NCBI RefSeq assembly: GCF_032773895.1
Contig: NZ_CP120416.1
Coordinates: 804,001-868,000 of the forward strand
Direction of reading: 5' to 3'
DNA: 64,000 nt
Origin: Teredinibacter sp. KSP-S5-2
GTDB taxonomy: Bacteria; Pseudomonadota; Gammaproteobacteria; Pseudomonadales; Cellvibrionaceae
A model generated the notes under the pieces. The model did not search any database. It had not been told where the DNA came from and saw only the letters and a list, made by a program, of their open reading frames with translations. Made by a program: the position numbers and the translations under genes. Positions 43,886 through 53,425 of the stretch are shown in pieces (position 1 is the first letter of the stretch; each line of letters opens with the position of its first letter).

Positions 43886-45787
43886 TTACTGGCAATTACC
43901 AAGGTTGGTCCAAACTTGCCACTGGCCAGAGTTTTGCTCTGGGTTTTGATTTTGTGTCCACCAGTTGGCTTCGTATTTAACATTGTTGTACTGGACTAGT
44001 GTTCCGCCAGAGTATGCTAAATTACTGTTCCATACTTGCACACCGGAACAACTTACACCGCCCGAAGAACTTGAGCTTGTGCTTGAGCTAGAACTGGAGC
44101 TAGAACTAGAAGAGCTGGTTGTCCAAGCCGAAGCGGGGAGTGATGCGATTAGGGTTTCCAGGTTTCCATCGAAGTGTGGTTGAACGAGTACATTGTTGCT
44201 GTATTCATTCATTGGCATAGTGCCCTGGTTAAAGAATGCCGCATAGGTTACTAACGTTCCAGGAACAGGTTCCATGGCAAAAACTACAGTTGCGGTGCCT
44301 GAAAAGCCACCCCAGAAACGTATTCCACGGGTGTTGTAAGTGGAATCGTTGTGAGCGTGTTGTCGGAATGAAGCATAGGCACTTGTGGTAGATGCTAAGC
44401 CCAGTTCATCGTCTAAGTGAACCCAGCGGTCTGTTGGTGTTTCAAAGGTTGCATACCAGGGTTCACGCAGTTCGTTATTGCTGTAATAGACTCTCTCGTT
44501 CAGACGCTCGTGGGCAACAAAAATATCCTGATCTTGGAAAAACAGCCCGTTGCGTAAGTAACTGAGAATACCTCCCGTATTTACCTCATCAATGGTGTAG
44601 CGCAATAATGTATAGCCTGAGTTGGAATATGGTCTGGTCCAGCCTGCGGGCAACGTGCCTGGGTCATTGCGTAGAGGTTGGCTGTATAACCAGCGCATAT
44701 TATCGCGAGCGGTAATGGTGTCAGCGGTTACACCGAGCTGTTGGTAGTAACTGGCGCTGCCATCAGGAAGGTTATCCGGGAACCAGGCAAGGTGATCCCT
44801 AACGTTGCCGACGGTAATGTTGTTAGTGCGATAATCCAGTGTTGTACCTGGTAGTGGTGTTAAACCGAGGTTGGCCAGCATTGGAAAAATTGGCGTGCTG
44901 TTGGTAATTGGCGTGTTGGTTGCCGGGTTGGTTACGCCATCGTTGATCATTTTTTGAATCGCATCGCTAGCGATAACTTTATCTAAGCTGGCCATACGAA
45001 ACACAGCATCGTTTTGTGTTGGTCGGGTGAACTCTTTATCCATGTAACCGAAGCCGTAGGAATAAATAATTTCCGATTGCGTTCCGCTGTGAATACCAAC
45101 CGAAAGCGAGCCTGCGCTCACTCCAAATTTGCTCATTTGATCTTGAACATAGGTGGTGAGTACATCAAGTTCAGGGTTTAATGTAAAACCTGATGCGGGA
45201 ATATTCGCCATTTTTTCTTCAAGTACAAAACCCAGGTCGAAATATTTACCGCCACCTGTGTCTTCTACTTTTACTGCAATTGTATTTTGGCCTGCGACCA
45301 GTGTGTTACGTGCTTCGTCGGATATGCCTAAATAACGGTATGTATGAGACCATTGTTTAACGTATGTTGCTTCAACGCCATTAATATAAATTGTGACGTA
45401 ATCATCCCATCTTGCCCAAAGCATTAAATTGGGAATTTGTTCTGCGGTGACGTTAAAAGTGCCACGGAGCCAAAGAGTGGATGCGTTTGCAGGCCAGGGT
45501 GTTGATTGCGTATCGCCAGGTGATGCTCCACCGCTATAAAAGCCGGCGGTTCCTGTTAACCAGCTTGATGAATCAAATGCGCTTGTATTCCAGTTACTCG
45601 CCGGTTCTGTACTTGTATAGTCCCACAAAATGCCATTGGCCCCTTTGGGGATAACGTAATTGGTGGGTTCATTGTAATAGCCGTCGACTTGAGAACGGTC
45701 TAAAGCATATGAAAGTGTTGAGCATAAACCAACACCGGCGAGGAGTAGTGAAGGATTAATAAATACTTTAATTATTTTTCCTAGCAT
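43886..45787 (-). CDS. secreted serine hydrolase (class C beta-lactamase fold) with polyserine linker and CBM5/12-like module
   Basis: A 633-residue protein with AAAGGAA before the ATG. In order: signal peptide (LLLAGVGLCSTLSYA); a galactose-binding-like beta domain (about residues 40-190, LWLRGTFNVTAEQ, VTIYINGVE); a beta-lactamase/DD-peptidase-fold domain (about 215-555) with the nucleophile motif SLDK near residue 265 and a Tyr-Ser-Asn near 390; a polyserine linker; and a C-terminal CBM5/12-type module (VQVWNSNLAYSGGTLVQYNN, NPEQNSGQWQVW). The last binds chitin or cellulose in known proteins. Polyserine-joined modules are typical of Cellvibrio-type bacteria. It is probably an esterase or peptidase acting at polysaccharide surfaces; the substrate is unknown. 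Confidence 0.85.
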   Translation of the reverse strand: MLGKIIKVFINPSLLLAGVGLCSTLSYALDRSQVDGYYNEPTNYVIPKGANGILWDYTSTEPASNWNTSAFDSSSWLTGTAGFYSGGASPGDTQSTPWPANASTLWLRGTFNVTAEQIPNLMLWARWDDYVTIYINGVEATYVKQWSHTYRYLGISDEARNTLVAGQNTIAVKVEDTGGGKYFDLGFVLEEKMANIPASGFTLNPELDVLTTYVQDQMSKFGVSAGSLSVGIHSGTQSEIIYSYGFGYMDKEFTRPTQNDAVFRMASLDKVIASDAIQKMINDGVTNPATNTPITNSTPIFPMLANLGLTPLPGTTLDYRTNNITVGNVRDHLAWFPDNLPDGSASYYQQLGVTADTITARDNMRWLYSQPLRNDPGTLPAGWTRPYSNSGYTLLRYTIDEVNTGGILSYLRNGLFFQDQDIFVAHERLNERVYYSNNELREPWYATFETPTDRWVHLDDELGLASTTSAYASFRQHAHNDSTYNTRGIRFWGGFSGTATVVFAMEPVPGTLVTYAAFFNQGTMPMNEYSNNVLVQPHFDGNLETLIASLPASAWTTSSSSSSSSSSSSTSSSSSGGVSCSGVQVWNSNLAYSGGTLVQYNNVKYEANWWTQNQNPEQNSGQWQVWTNLGNCQ

Positions 45788-46158
45788 AGTATTTCCTTTA
45801 AATTTTTTGTTACTGTTATTCGTTTAATTATTTTTATTAAACGGTGTGCTGAATAACCGACAAAATCCAATGAATGAATACAGGAAAGTTTTTTAGTGAA
45901 TTTAACGTAGGGATAAGAAAGATAGAACTGTTGATATTTTTTTATCCATAAAAACTGGCTCCTTTATTCACTGCCTTTTATTCAGCAATGGAAAGTATAT
46001 CCAATTCAAGGTCAGAAGAATGTTACTTTGTTTGTGTTTTTTTTAAGGCAGTTTAAATAAATAGTGATGTATTCATTAAGCCTGCGCGTTTTGTTGGTTA
46101 AATGTAAAAATCGATCGGGTGTGTCTGCGCAGTTGTTGTTCCATTGATTTGCAGTCGA
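45788..46158. other. intergenic region upstream of the serine hydrolase gene
   Basis: AT-rich, with no frame worth calling. It should hold the promoter of the hydrolase gene and the end of the GNAT transcript. No clear operator was recognised. Confidence 0.4.
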
Positions 46159-46632
46159 TTAACATCGGTGGGCTGGCTTTTGTTCTAGCTCTTTTACATA
46201 TTCCATTGGTTGGTAGGCTAAGCCTTCTTTTTCTTCGGCTTTCCCCGCAATACTAAATCCCATTTTTAAGTAGAAGGGGACGGCATTTAGAGAGGCGCGC
46301 ACGGTAATTAATTGTGCCGGGCAGAGTTGGCTGACATGTTGCCACAGTGCTTTGCCGATGCCGGAGCGATGTTGGTGTGGTTCAACGAACAGGTGTACTA
46401 AGTGACCAGTGTATTTTAGTGAGATATAACCGAGGATTTTTTCACCGTCTGTGCAGACGTAATTATAAAAGGTGTCCGAGCTGAATCGCTTGGCAAAGTA
46501 GGTGGGGCTAAAGGTATTGATAAACCAACTTGGTAACTCTGTTTGTTCTTTACCAAGAAATATATCGGATTGGCCGGTTACCAGTGTGATAATTTGTGTG
46601 ATGTCTTCCAGTTGCGCTGCCCGAATGTCCAC
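46159..46632 (-). CDS. GNAT-family N-acetyltransferase
   Basis: About 157 residues from a GTG at 46632 that has AAAGGAG five bases upstream; the longer frame to 46695 lacks a site. The GNAT core is visible: DIRAAQLEDITQI at the start, the acetyl-CoA loop in LFVEPHQHRSGIGKALWQHV (Q/RxxGxG/A), and the closing NAVPFYLKMGFSIAG. The substrate is unknown. It is separated from the upstream VWA gene by a terminator. Confidence 0.85.
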   Translation of the reverse strand: MDIRAAQLEDITQIITLVTGQSDIFLGKEQTELPSWFINTFSPTYFAKRFSSDTFYNYVCTDGEKILGYISLKYTGHLVHLFVEPHQHRSGIGKALWQHVSQLCPAQLITVRASLNAVPFYLKMGFSIAGKAEEKEGLAYQPMEYVKELEQKPAHRC

Positions 46633-46702
46633 TCTGTCTCCTTTGAGGGCGTATTTTTTGACCCCGAGTGTGCGGGTTGCACACCAAACAGCCAAAAGAT
46701 AG

Positions 46703-46728
46703 CAAAAAAAGGGCCCTAAGGCCCTTTC
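46703..46728 (-). terminator. terminator of the VWA lipoprotein operon
   Basis: On the minus strand AAAGGGCC pairs with GGCCCTTT across four bases and runs into seven T. It lies just after the stop at 46744. Confidence 0.85.
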
Positions 46729-46743
46729 AATTCTTCAGAATTG

Positions 46744-47424
46744 TTACAGAGTTATCGCTTCGGGTTTGTCGAGGTCGTTAATCACTGTCCACCGACCGCC
46801 TCCTTGCTCGACTTTGTAGCGCCAGTATTCCACTCGATCCAGGTATTCCTGGGGGTTCAGGTTATCCGCACGCAGTTTGGTGACGTTTAGTGCTTTTACC
46901 TGAAACCCGTCCAGGGGCATATCAAATTCACGAACATACCCTTTGGGTAGATCTTCCTTCAGATCGGAATAGATCATAATGGTTTTTTTTGCCACACTGG
47001 CTTCGTTCAGATGTTCAATTGCTTGAAGCAAACCGCCGGAAATATCGGTATAGGCGCTGCTTTTTACCTCTTGAACAAAGGCGTCTATCGTGGCTGCGAA
47101 CTCCCGTTTTTGTTTGTTGGAAACAGAGGGGCGGGCATCCAGAACTACTTTGGCAACAATGTCTTTTTCGCTGAAGCTGGCGCTGTCTATGCGTGCCACA
47201 GTAAACGTATCACCGGGTTCCATCATGGCTAACATGTAGTTGATGATCTGTTTGGCTTTGGATAGCTCCTGGGTGTATGTCCCGGAGGTATCCAGCAACA
47301 AATAGATGCCCTGCGAATACTGCTTGGTTTGGGTTTCTTCGCCACAACCTGTCACAAGGGTAAGAGCAAGAACTAAACCGAGTAGCCGCTTCCAACTGTG
47401 TTTGTTTAGGATATTTGCTTTCAT
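46744..47424 (-). CDS. lipoprotein with von Willebrand A-like domain
   Basis: A 226-residue protein from the ATG at 47424, with AGGGAG upstream, one base after the stop of the membrane protein gene. Lipobox signal (LALTLVTGCGEE). The domain begins GIYLLLDTSGTYTQELSKAK, a MIDAS-like D-T-S-G-T, continues with TDISGGLLQAIEHL and KKTIMIYSDLKEDLP, and is therefore VWA-like and possibly metal-binding. It probably works with the upstream membrane protein at the cell envelope. Confidence 0.75.
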   Translation of the reverse strand: MKANILNKHSWKRLLGLVLALTLVTGCGEETQTKQYSQGIYLLLDTSGTYTQELSKAKQIINYMLAMMEPGDTFTVARIDSASFSEKDIVAKVVLDARPSVSNKQKREFAATIDAFVQEVKSSAYTDISGGLLQAIEHLNEASVAKKTIMIYSDLKEDLPKGYVREFDMPLDGFQVKALNVTKLRADNLNPQEYLDRVEYWRYKVEQGGGRWTVINDLDKPEAITL

Positions 47425-47425
47425 A

Positions 47426-48910
47426 TTAATTTCTCCCTCTTGCTGTTTCGCGAGACGTTGTATCCTGGTACGACGCAAACTCATCCTGTTCTGATGAAGT
47501 TCGGGTTTGTTGTGTACGTTTTAGCACCATGCTTTCTATCCATAGTGGTGCAGCGATCAAAATGTCGTATGCATGAATCACAACTTTACCCGTGTACCGA
47601 ACCGTTGTTGCAACGACTCGAAGTACCACAGCGATGCTGTTGAGTACCCATTCCAGCAGACCACCAATGACTGTGCGGCCAGTTTGCAGCATATATTCCA
47701 GCGGTATAGCAACCATGGTCAGCGCTAACGGCAAAACAAAACCAAGAATCATGTTTGCGGTAAGCGGTATCCACTCATTGATGCCACCGCTGTGTACCTG
47801 AGTGGCTTCGCTGCCGGACAGTGATGCGCGCAATGCAGCCAGGTCGCCGGCAATCTGGTCACGCATAAATGCTAAGGCGGCTTCTGTACCAGCTAGAATC
47901 AGGAGCACGGATGCTGCTGCATATAAAATGAACCGACGTACCTTGTCGTCCATGGACCCGATTAATGGAAAGAGTTTGGTGATACGCAAGCTTTCCAGTA
48001 AGAAGATACCCGCAGTGACTTCCAGACAAATAATGACCAGCGCAGCCAGGTCAGCCACTTTTACACCGCCAATGCGTTGCAACGACCCCACCATTTCCGA
48101 CATGGGTAAGGCAATCAGGTGGAAGTTAAAGAAGGCTCCACCTGCGGCAATGGCAATCACGATTGAGGCAATGAGAAACTGTGTAATGGCAGACGCTTTT
48201 AGCGATTGCTCTGCTTTATCTGTGCCGTGAACAATTTCGTCAAACTTCTCCATATGCATGTCGATGTTTTGACTGCGGGTAACAATTTCTTTCAATCGAA
48301 CACCGACTTCGTCCACGCTATAGGCGAGTTTGCGCCAATAGGGGGTCATCGTCTTCAAGCTCTTGTTACGCGCGCTTTTTTCTTCGCGGTATGCCTCCAG
48401 GTTTTCCTTATATTGCTGTTGAACAGACTGGTGAATCTGTTCCAGTATTTTGCTGTTCAGCGACGGGTTGTTGTCCGTGTTTTTGATTTTGCTTACCGCT
48501 TCAACCGCATCCACCCAATCCGGGGCGGCCATAGGAACTTCTTTGCTTTGTTCGTAATCGTCCTGAATTTGAGAAATCTGCTCGCTGATTTGTCTTTGCA
48601 GCTGAGGGTATCCGCCCAAGTCTTTTTGTACGAACTTGCTGATCTCGAAAAACTCTTTTTCCAGATCCCGTTCAGTGTGCTCTCGTCCCAAGTTGAGCAA
48701 CACATCGCGGTTGCGTTCTCTGAGTTGTTTGCGAGCGTGAACCAATGCCACTGAGCCCAGACGCAGGCCTGAGTAGAGACTGCCAAATAGCGCGCGAATG
48801 GCTTGATGTGCTGCGCTGCGTGAGAAATACAGTACGACAACTGCAGTGAGGAACCACAGGATGAAGCCTCCTGTCGTGGAAGGCAGTAATTGATTGAGTA
48901 TTTGAGCCAT
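47426..48910 (-). CDS. large inner-membrane protein with coiled-coil region, partner of the VWA lipoprotein
   Basis: A 494-residue protein. One N-terminal membrane helix (FILWFLTAVVVLYF) is followed by a long charged, probably coiled region (about residues 60-230, with EKEFFEISKFVQKDL and QISEQISQIQDDYEQ). Then come at least four membrane helices (AITQFLIASIVIAIAAGGAF, ALVIICLEVTAGIFLLESL, FILYAAASVLLILAG, MILGFVLPLALTMVAI) and a charged tail. No named family was recognised. The one-base gap to the VWA gene indicates an operon. Confidence 0.65.
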   Translation of the reverse strand: MAQILNQLLPSTTGGFILWFLTAVVVLYFSRSAAHQAIRALFGSLYSGLRLGSVALVHARKQLRERNRDVLLNLGREHTERDLEKEFFEISKFVQKDLGGYPQLQRQISEQISQIQDDYEQSKEVPMAAPDWVDAVEAVSKIKNTDNNPSLNSKILEQIHQSVQQQYKENLEAYREEKSARNKSLKTMTPYWRKLAYSVDEVGVRLKEIVTRSQNIDMHMEKFDEIVHGTDKAEQSLKASAITQFLIASIVIAIAAGGAFFNFHLIALPMSEMVGSLQRIGGVKVADLAALVIICLEVTAGIFLLESLRITKLFPLIGSMDDKVRRFILYAAASVLLILAGTEAALAFMRDQIAGDLAALRASLSGSEATQVHSGGINEWIPLTANMILGFVLPLALTMVAIPLEYMLQTGRTVIGGLLEWVLNSIAVVLRVVATTVRYTGKVVIHAYDILIAAPLWIESMVLKRTQQTRTSSEQDEFASYQDTTSRETARGRN

Positions 48911-49325
48911 GAGCTTAACCTCTTGTTGTCTTTCTTATGGCCTGTGTATTCAGGCCTGAGTCGAGAGCGTTTACCTGACCTTGCTCTGTTTTTTCTCTTC
49001 CACGGTTCTTTGGGAACGATGGTGATACTTGTCATTAAACAGGCAAAATGTGGCCAAAACCGGGCGATATTGGCGTCGAGTCTGATCAAAGATGTGCAAT
49101 TATGGCGAAATGTGGCAAGGCTAACTTTCTGAAATATAAAGAGTTTTTAATCTAAGGAACTATTTGTTATGTGAGTAGATCGAAGACCAGTCGATTGGGG
49201 GCTTGGTTTAGGGGGTTAGCATTCACTTTACTCCTTACAAGAATGTCTGTACCTTGTCCCGCCTGCGTGGAAATACACGCAATGGTTGTAGTGAAAAATA
49301 TCAATGAAAATCAGGTTTTACGGTG
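48911..49325. other. divergent intergenic region
   Basis: About 415 bases between the membrane protein gene (-) and the beta-helix lipoprotein (+). It must contain both promoters. No gene or repeated element was recognised. Confidence 0.4.
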
Positions 49326-51935
49326 ATGTCGCGAACAATTCTCAATACGTCTTGGATGTTAACTCTGCTCTCGTTTTTGGTGCTGGCTGGCTGCGGTGGC
49401 AGTGGTGGCGGTGATGCTGAAACCGGGTTAACAAAGATTCCAGATTTAACATTGAGTAACCTGGATGTGCGTGCCGGCGACCAAAGTTTGCTCGATTTTA
49501 AGCAAGGCGAAACTGGACCATATGAGCTGTCTGTGGATAGTTCTGTGAGTTCGATCAGTATTTTACCCACAGCTAATTCCAGTAACGTAAAGATTTTAAT
49601 TGCTACGGTGTCTACGGAGCTACTTAATAACGGAAAGCTGGATACCATAATTATTGATGAGATTGAGGTTCAATCTGGCGAGCAAGGTTTACGCGATGTA
49701 CAAGACGGTGACAACACCTATATGGTTACCGTGGTGGATGCCAGTAATACCTATCGTTTGGAATATCGAATTAAAATTCACAAAGTGAGCTCTGACGCTG
49801 GTTTACAGAACTTGTTGATCGACTCCAATGGTTTCTATCAGGGAAGTTTAAAGGTGACAGCATTGTCTGAGTCTTTGAATTTTAAAACGGCAACCAAGCA
49901 ATATAAACTGGAAACTGATTTTTCTTTTTGCTCTTTAAAAATAAAACCTGTGCTCTCCGAACCTCGAGCAAAGATTTGGATTAACGGTCGGCGCGCATAT
50001 CATAAAGAAATTTCGCTAACTGATCTGCCGAAGTATGGCAGTAGTTCTAATCAATTTAATGTATTTGACTTAACTATTCAGTCTGAAGATAAAACTCAAA
50101 CTGAAACTTACACTATTAACGTTGAACGTAAGCCATCTACGACTACGGAGTTAGCTAATCTCCCCACTTTGGAATCTCTTTCCGTAGAAAATAGCACTTT
50201 GACGGCTCCTTTTACCTGTACTCGTCGCCAGGTTGGTGCTGTTGTCAGTAATACTGTTGCAACAACAGGTTTAACTGTCGTTCCAACTTCATCATCTGCA
50301 ACAATAACTATCTCTAAATATGAAGTTGATGAGAATGGTGCCGTAAAACTGGATGCCAATGATGATCCGGTTTATGTTTTTCAGGGTGAAACTTTGCCCG
50401 CAAATGAAGTGTACGCACTTCAGCTAGATCCAGGTCAAAATAGATATCTTATCCAATCTGTGGCTGAAAATTCGACTAGCGATACACCAAATATCATTAC
50501 ATATTCGTTGCTGGTGGTGAGATCAGATAATAACTGGTTAACTGTGGAAAACTCCACTCAGTTACAGCAGGCATTAATTAATGCAAGTGCAGGTGATGAA
50601 ATCTTTCTGTTTGACGGAGAGTATCAGGGGGCAACGGATACCAGTGGAGATTCCTCTGCCTATTTTTATTCCGCTGCTAGCGGTACTGTAGATCGCCCAA
50701 TTGTTATGCGGGGAGAAGTTGGTCGTAATGCTACTCTCATCGGTGACGGTGCAATTAATACCTCTGTCTTGAAGCTAACCGGGGACTACTGGCAGGTTTC
50801 TAATATATCTTTAGAGAATGGGGAAACGGGTTTACTCCTGGATTCCGCCAACCATAATGAAATAGATTACCTGAATGTCGTCAAGCAAACTGGAGCCGCT
50901 TTACGTATTCGAAACGGTTCGAGCAATAATATAATACAGAATTCAGAGTTCTCATCTTCATCGCAAGGCGCTGTTATAGGTTCTGATGATTCCCAGTGGA
51001 CGACAGCTCCAACTCCGGGTGAATTTTTGCCTGAAAACACTGGTAACAAAATTCGATTAAGCACCTTCGGGCGAAATATATTGAATGAGCACGTGGTTGT
51101 GCATGAAGGGGTAGACGGTACTGTTATTGAGAATAATATTTTTGATTCTGCCATTAAGACCGGAGCAGCTAATGGCGAGACGGTTATTCGGAACTTGGGT
51201 AATAATACTGAAGTTCGCAATAATTCTTTTTATAACTCCACTGATGATGTGGAGTCACAGCAAGTAACTAATGTGGAGCCCGACGAAAGCTGGCATACAG
51301 AAACTTGGGCGACGAACTTGCAGGTTTTTGGCAATAGAGTAGATGTGGGCGGGAAGACATCAGACTTTATTAATAATCAATCGTCTCAACAAGTTTTAAC
51401 GGGTGAAAACACTCGGTTGGATGGCGTATCTCTAACTAATGCAGGAGCGTTTTTCAGTGACACGTTGACCGAAAACTCATACAAATTACAGTCGGTATCC
51501 AATCCCACATTCTGTCTGGATTTGGGGGATATAAAGGATTCCGATACTGGTGATACATATCGAGGTGCGGTTTTTAATTCCTGTAGCAATGATACTACGC
51601 AGGTATGGCAATTTAAGCATGACGTAGATGGGCGGTTTCTACTGATTAATACCAGTGCGGAAGATAAAATGATTGCTCCTTCTGCAGCCAACTTTATGGC
51701 GGTATATCGTTTTCTTATTAGCTTCTCTAAAGCTTTGGAAAGTGAAAACAATTTCTATATGAGTCAGGCTCGTTGGTTGGTTGATTTGGATGCTGACTCG
51801 GTTACTTTGCGGAATAATCTCAGCTCAAGTTATGTGATTACACCAACCAGTGATATTGGTGAACTGACCCCGGTAGTACTTTCTGTAAATACCAATAGCG
51901 ATACACAAAAATTCAAACTGATTGCGGTGCCTTAG
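49326..51935 (+). CDS. beta-helix lipoprotein, polysaccharide-lyase-6-like, with cadherin-like and ricin-type domains
   Basis: An 869-residue protein from the ATG at 49326. Lipobox signal (LSFLVLAGCGGSGGG). Residues about 35-390 hold repeated cadherin-like beta-sandwich domains (YMVTVVDASNTYRLEY, TYTINVERKPST, ITYSLLVVRSD). Residues about 400-690 form a right-handed beta-helix whose start (NSTQLQQALINASAGDEIFL, GTVDRPIVMRG) resembles PL6 alginate/chondroitin lyases. The end has a ricin-like module with a QxW motif (TTQVWQFKHD). A lyase or carbohydrate-binding role at the cell surface is likely; catalytic residues could not be confirmed. Confidence 0.65.
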   Translation: MSRTILNTSWMLTLLSFLVLAGCGGSGGGDAETGLTKIPDLTLSNLDVRAGDQSLLDFKQGETGPYELSVDSSVSSISILPTANSSNVKILIATVSTELLNNGKLDTIIIDEIEVQSGEQGLRDVQDGDNTYMVTVVDASNTYRLEYRIKIHKVSSDAGLQNLLIDSNGFYQGSLKVTALSESLNFKTATKQYKLETDFSFCSLKIKPVLSEPRAKIWINGRRAYHKEISLTDLPKYGSSSNQFNVFDLTIQSEDKTQTETYTINVERKPSTTTELANLPTLESLSVENSTLTAPFTCTRRQVGAVVSNTVATTGLTVVPTSSSATITISKYEVDENGAVKLDANDDPVYVFQGETLPANEVYALQLDPGQNRYLIQSVAENSTSDTPNIITYSLLVVRSDNNWLTVENSTQLQQALINASAGDEIFLFDGEYQGATDTSGDSSAYFYSAASGTVDRPIVMRGEVGRNATLIGDGAINTSVLKLTGDYWQVSNISLENGETGLLLDSANHNEIDYLNVVKQTGAALRIRNGSSNNIIQNSEFSSSSQGAVIGSDDSQWTTAPTPGEFLPENTGNKIRLSTFGRNILNEHVVVHEGVDGTVIENNIFDSAIKTGAANGETVIRNLGNNTEVRNNSFYNSTDDVESQQVTNVEPDESWHTETWATNLQVFGNRVDVGGKTSDFINNQSSQQVLTGENTRLDGVSLTNAGAFFSDTLTENSYKLQSVSNPTFCLDLGDIKDSDTGDTYRGAVFNSCSNDTTQVWQFKHDVDGRFLLINTSAEDKMIAPSAANFMAVYRFLISFSKALESENNFYMSQARWLVDLDADSVTLRNNLSSSYVITPTSDIGELTPVVLSVNTNSDTQKFKLIAVP

Positions 51936-51938
51936 TGG

Positions 51939-52724
51939 TCACCGCTTTTCTGCAATGCTGAAAAGCCAATTGTGGTTAACATCATCGCAGACGATTAGTT
52001 TTCTCCCGGCAAAGTAGCATTGTTCAATTGTGACGGTTACTGGCCGGGTATTCCTCTCTATTCGGTTGTGTTTTTTATCCTTCTTTAGAAATTCGTACAT
52101 GGTTTCAAAACGTGTCGAAAAGCTTTTCTTTTCCGCAACAATTGTTTTGTAGGTCGCAACAAACTTGGTAAAGGTCATGGTGACTTCTGCCAGGCCGATT
52201 CCAATCATTTTCTCCAAGTAGTATGGGTATATTGAAGACAGATACTCCTGGTCTGATTTTCCTGTATAGATCGGGGATTTTTTTTCAGGCAGGTCCAGCC
52301 GATTGCTTTGAGATAATGCTAACTGGCTTAACTCGTTGTTGTTCTTGTTGGTAAGTAGTGTGTAGGTATTTCGATTACAGCGAATTGTGTTTCCGGTAAG
52401 CGAGCAATTAGATAGTTGGTTATCCTGTATTGGTTGGTCGGTTTGTGTATTCGTTTTGGCATTCGCTTTATCTGAACTATCTTTTGGTAGCTCCAACCCC
52501 ATTTTCTTTAGGTGTGGTTTGAGAATTAATTTCTGAACCTTTGGGGGATTCTTACGAAATTCATAGATGTTGACCAAATTGGGTTTTGGATGTGTTTGAC
52601 TTACCTGGCAATACAGGGTTTCCAGTTCTGTTTGTGGCGTAAAATTACACTCATTTGCCGAAGAAATAGTGGCGGCGAACATGAGCGAAAGTATTGTGCA
52701 TGTCTTCATGGTTGAGTCGAACAT
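51939..52724 (-). CDS. hypothetical exported protein
   Basis: About 256-261 residues; the start could be 52724 or 52709. A signal peptide (TILSLMFAATISSANE) precedes a mature part with four or so cysteines (NECNFTPQTE, LYCQVSQ, NCSLTGNTIRCNRNTYTL, EQCYFAGRKLIVCDD). The middle (SSIYPYYLEKMIGIGLAEVT) is conserved-looking. No family was recognised. It is convergent with the beta-helix gene, with no room for a terminator between them. Confidence 0.6.
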   Translation of the reverse strand: MFDSTMKTCTILSLMFAATISSANECNFTPQTELETLYCQVSQTHPKPNLVNIYEFRKNPPKVQKLILKPHLKKMGLELPKDSSDKANAKTNTQTDQPIQDNQLSNCSLTGNTIRCNRNTYTLLTNKNNNELSQLALSQSNRLDLPEKKSPIYTGKSDQEYLSSIYPYYLEKMIGIGLAEVTMTFTKFVATYKTIVAEKKSFSTRFETMYEFLKKDKKHNRIERNTRPVTVTIEQCYFAGRKLIVCDDVNHNWLFSIAEKR

Positions 52725-52781
52725 CCCATATGTTTTTTATGTAATAATTTACGTTTGTGAACGATTATAAGGTTGAATGTC

Positions 52782-53417
52782 ATGGAGCTTGAAGCTATCC
52801 GCAGAGAATATTTACAGGGTGGATTACGCCGGAATAATCTCAAAGACAATCCATATGAGCAATTTGAGTTTTGGATGCAACAAGCCATTGATGCCGAGCT
52901 GCATGACCCAACTGCAATGACCTTGGCTACTGTTGACAGCAGTGGCCAGCCCTCGCAACGTATTGTGCTCTTAAAACACCTTGATCAACAAGGCTTTGTG
53001 TTTTTTACCAACTATAACAGTGACAAGGCCAAAGATATTGCACAAAACTCAAAAGTATCTCTGCATTTTCCCTGGCATGTTCTGGAGAGACAGGTGAAGG
53101 TCTGTGGTAATGCAGAAAAAATTTCGCTAAAGGAAACCTTAAGTTATTTTGTGACACGTCCCAGGGACAGTCAAATCGCAGCCTGGGCATCTTCTCAAAG
53201 CAGCACGATTTCCTCTCGCAAAGCATTGTTAATGCAGTTTGAGTCAATCAAAAATAAGTTTAAAGCGGGTGAAGTACCGCTGCCTGATTTTTGGGGTGGT
53301 TATCGCGTAGTGCCCGAACTATTTGAATTTTGGCAGGGTGGTGGGGCACGATTACACGACCGTTTTCAATATCGTAGACAAGAGGGTGGTTGGCATATCG
53401 AGCGGTTGGCACCTTAG
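52782..53417 (+). CDS. pdxH: pyridoxamine 5'-phosphate oxidase
   Basis: A 211-residue protein, usual length. It oxidises pyridoxine/pyridoxamine 5'-phosphate to pyridoxal 5'-phosphate with FMN. Family blocks: [59 protein letters not shown] and the C-terminal [10 protein letters not shown]...WHIERLAP. Start is the ATG at 52782, nine bases after AAGG. The oxidoreductase gene follows eight bases after its stop. Confidence 0.97.
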   Translation: MELEAIRREYLQGGLRRNNLKDNPYEQFEFWMQQAIDAELHDPTAMTLATVDSSGQPSQRIVLLKHLDQQGFVFFTNYNSDKAKDIAQNSKVSLHFPWHVLERQVKVCGNAEKISLKETLSYFVTRPRDSQIAAWASSQSSTISSRKALLMQFESIKNKFKAGEVPLPDFWGGYRVVPELFEFWQGGGARLHDRFQYRRQEGGWHIERLAP

Positions 53418-53425
53418 AGAAAAAT

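Noticed and set aside
47802-48754. Plus-strand frames opposite the membrane protein gene at 47426
   Set aside because: They are shadows of a well-supported minus-strand gene with membrane helices and coiled coil; no ribosome sites or domains were seen.
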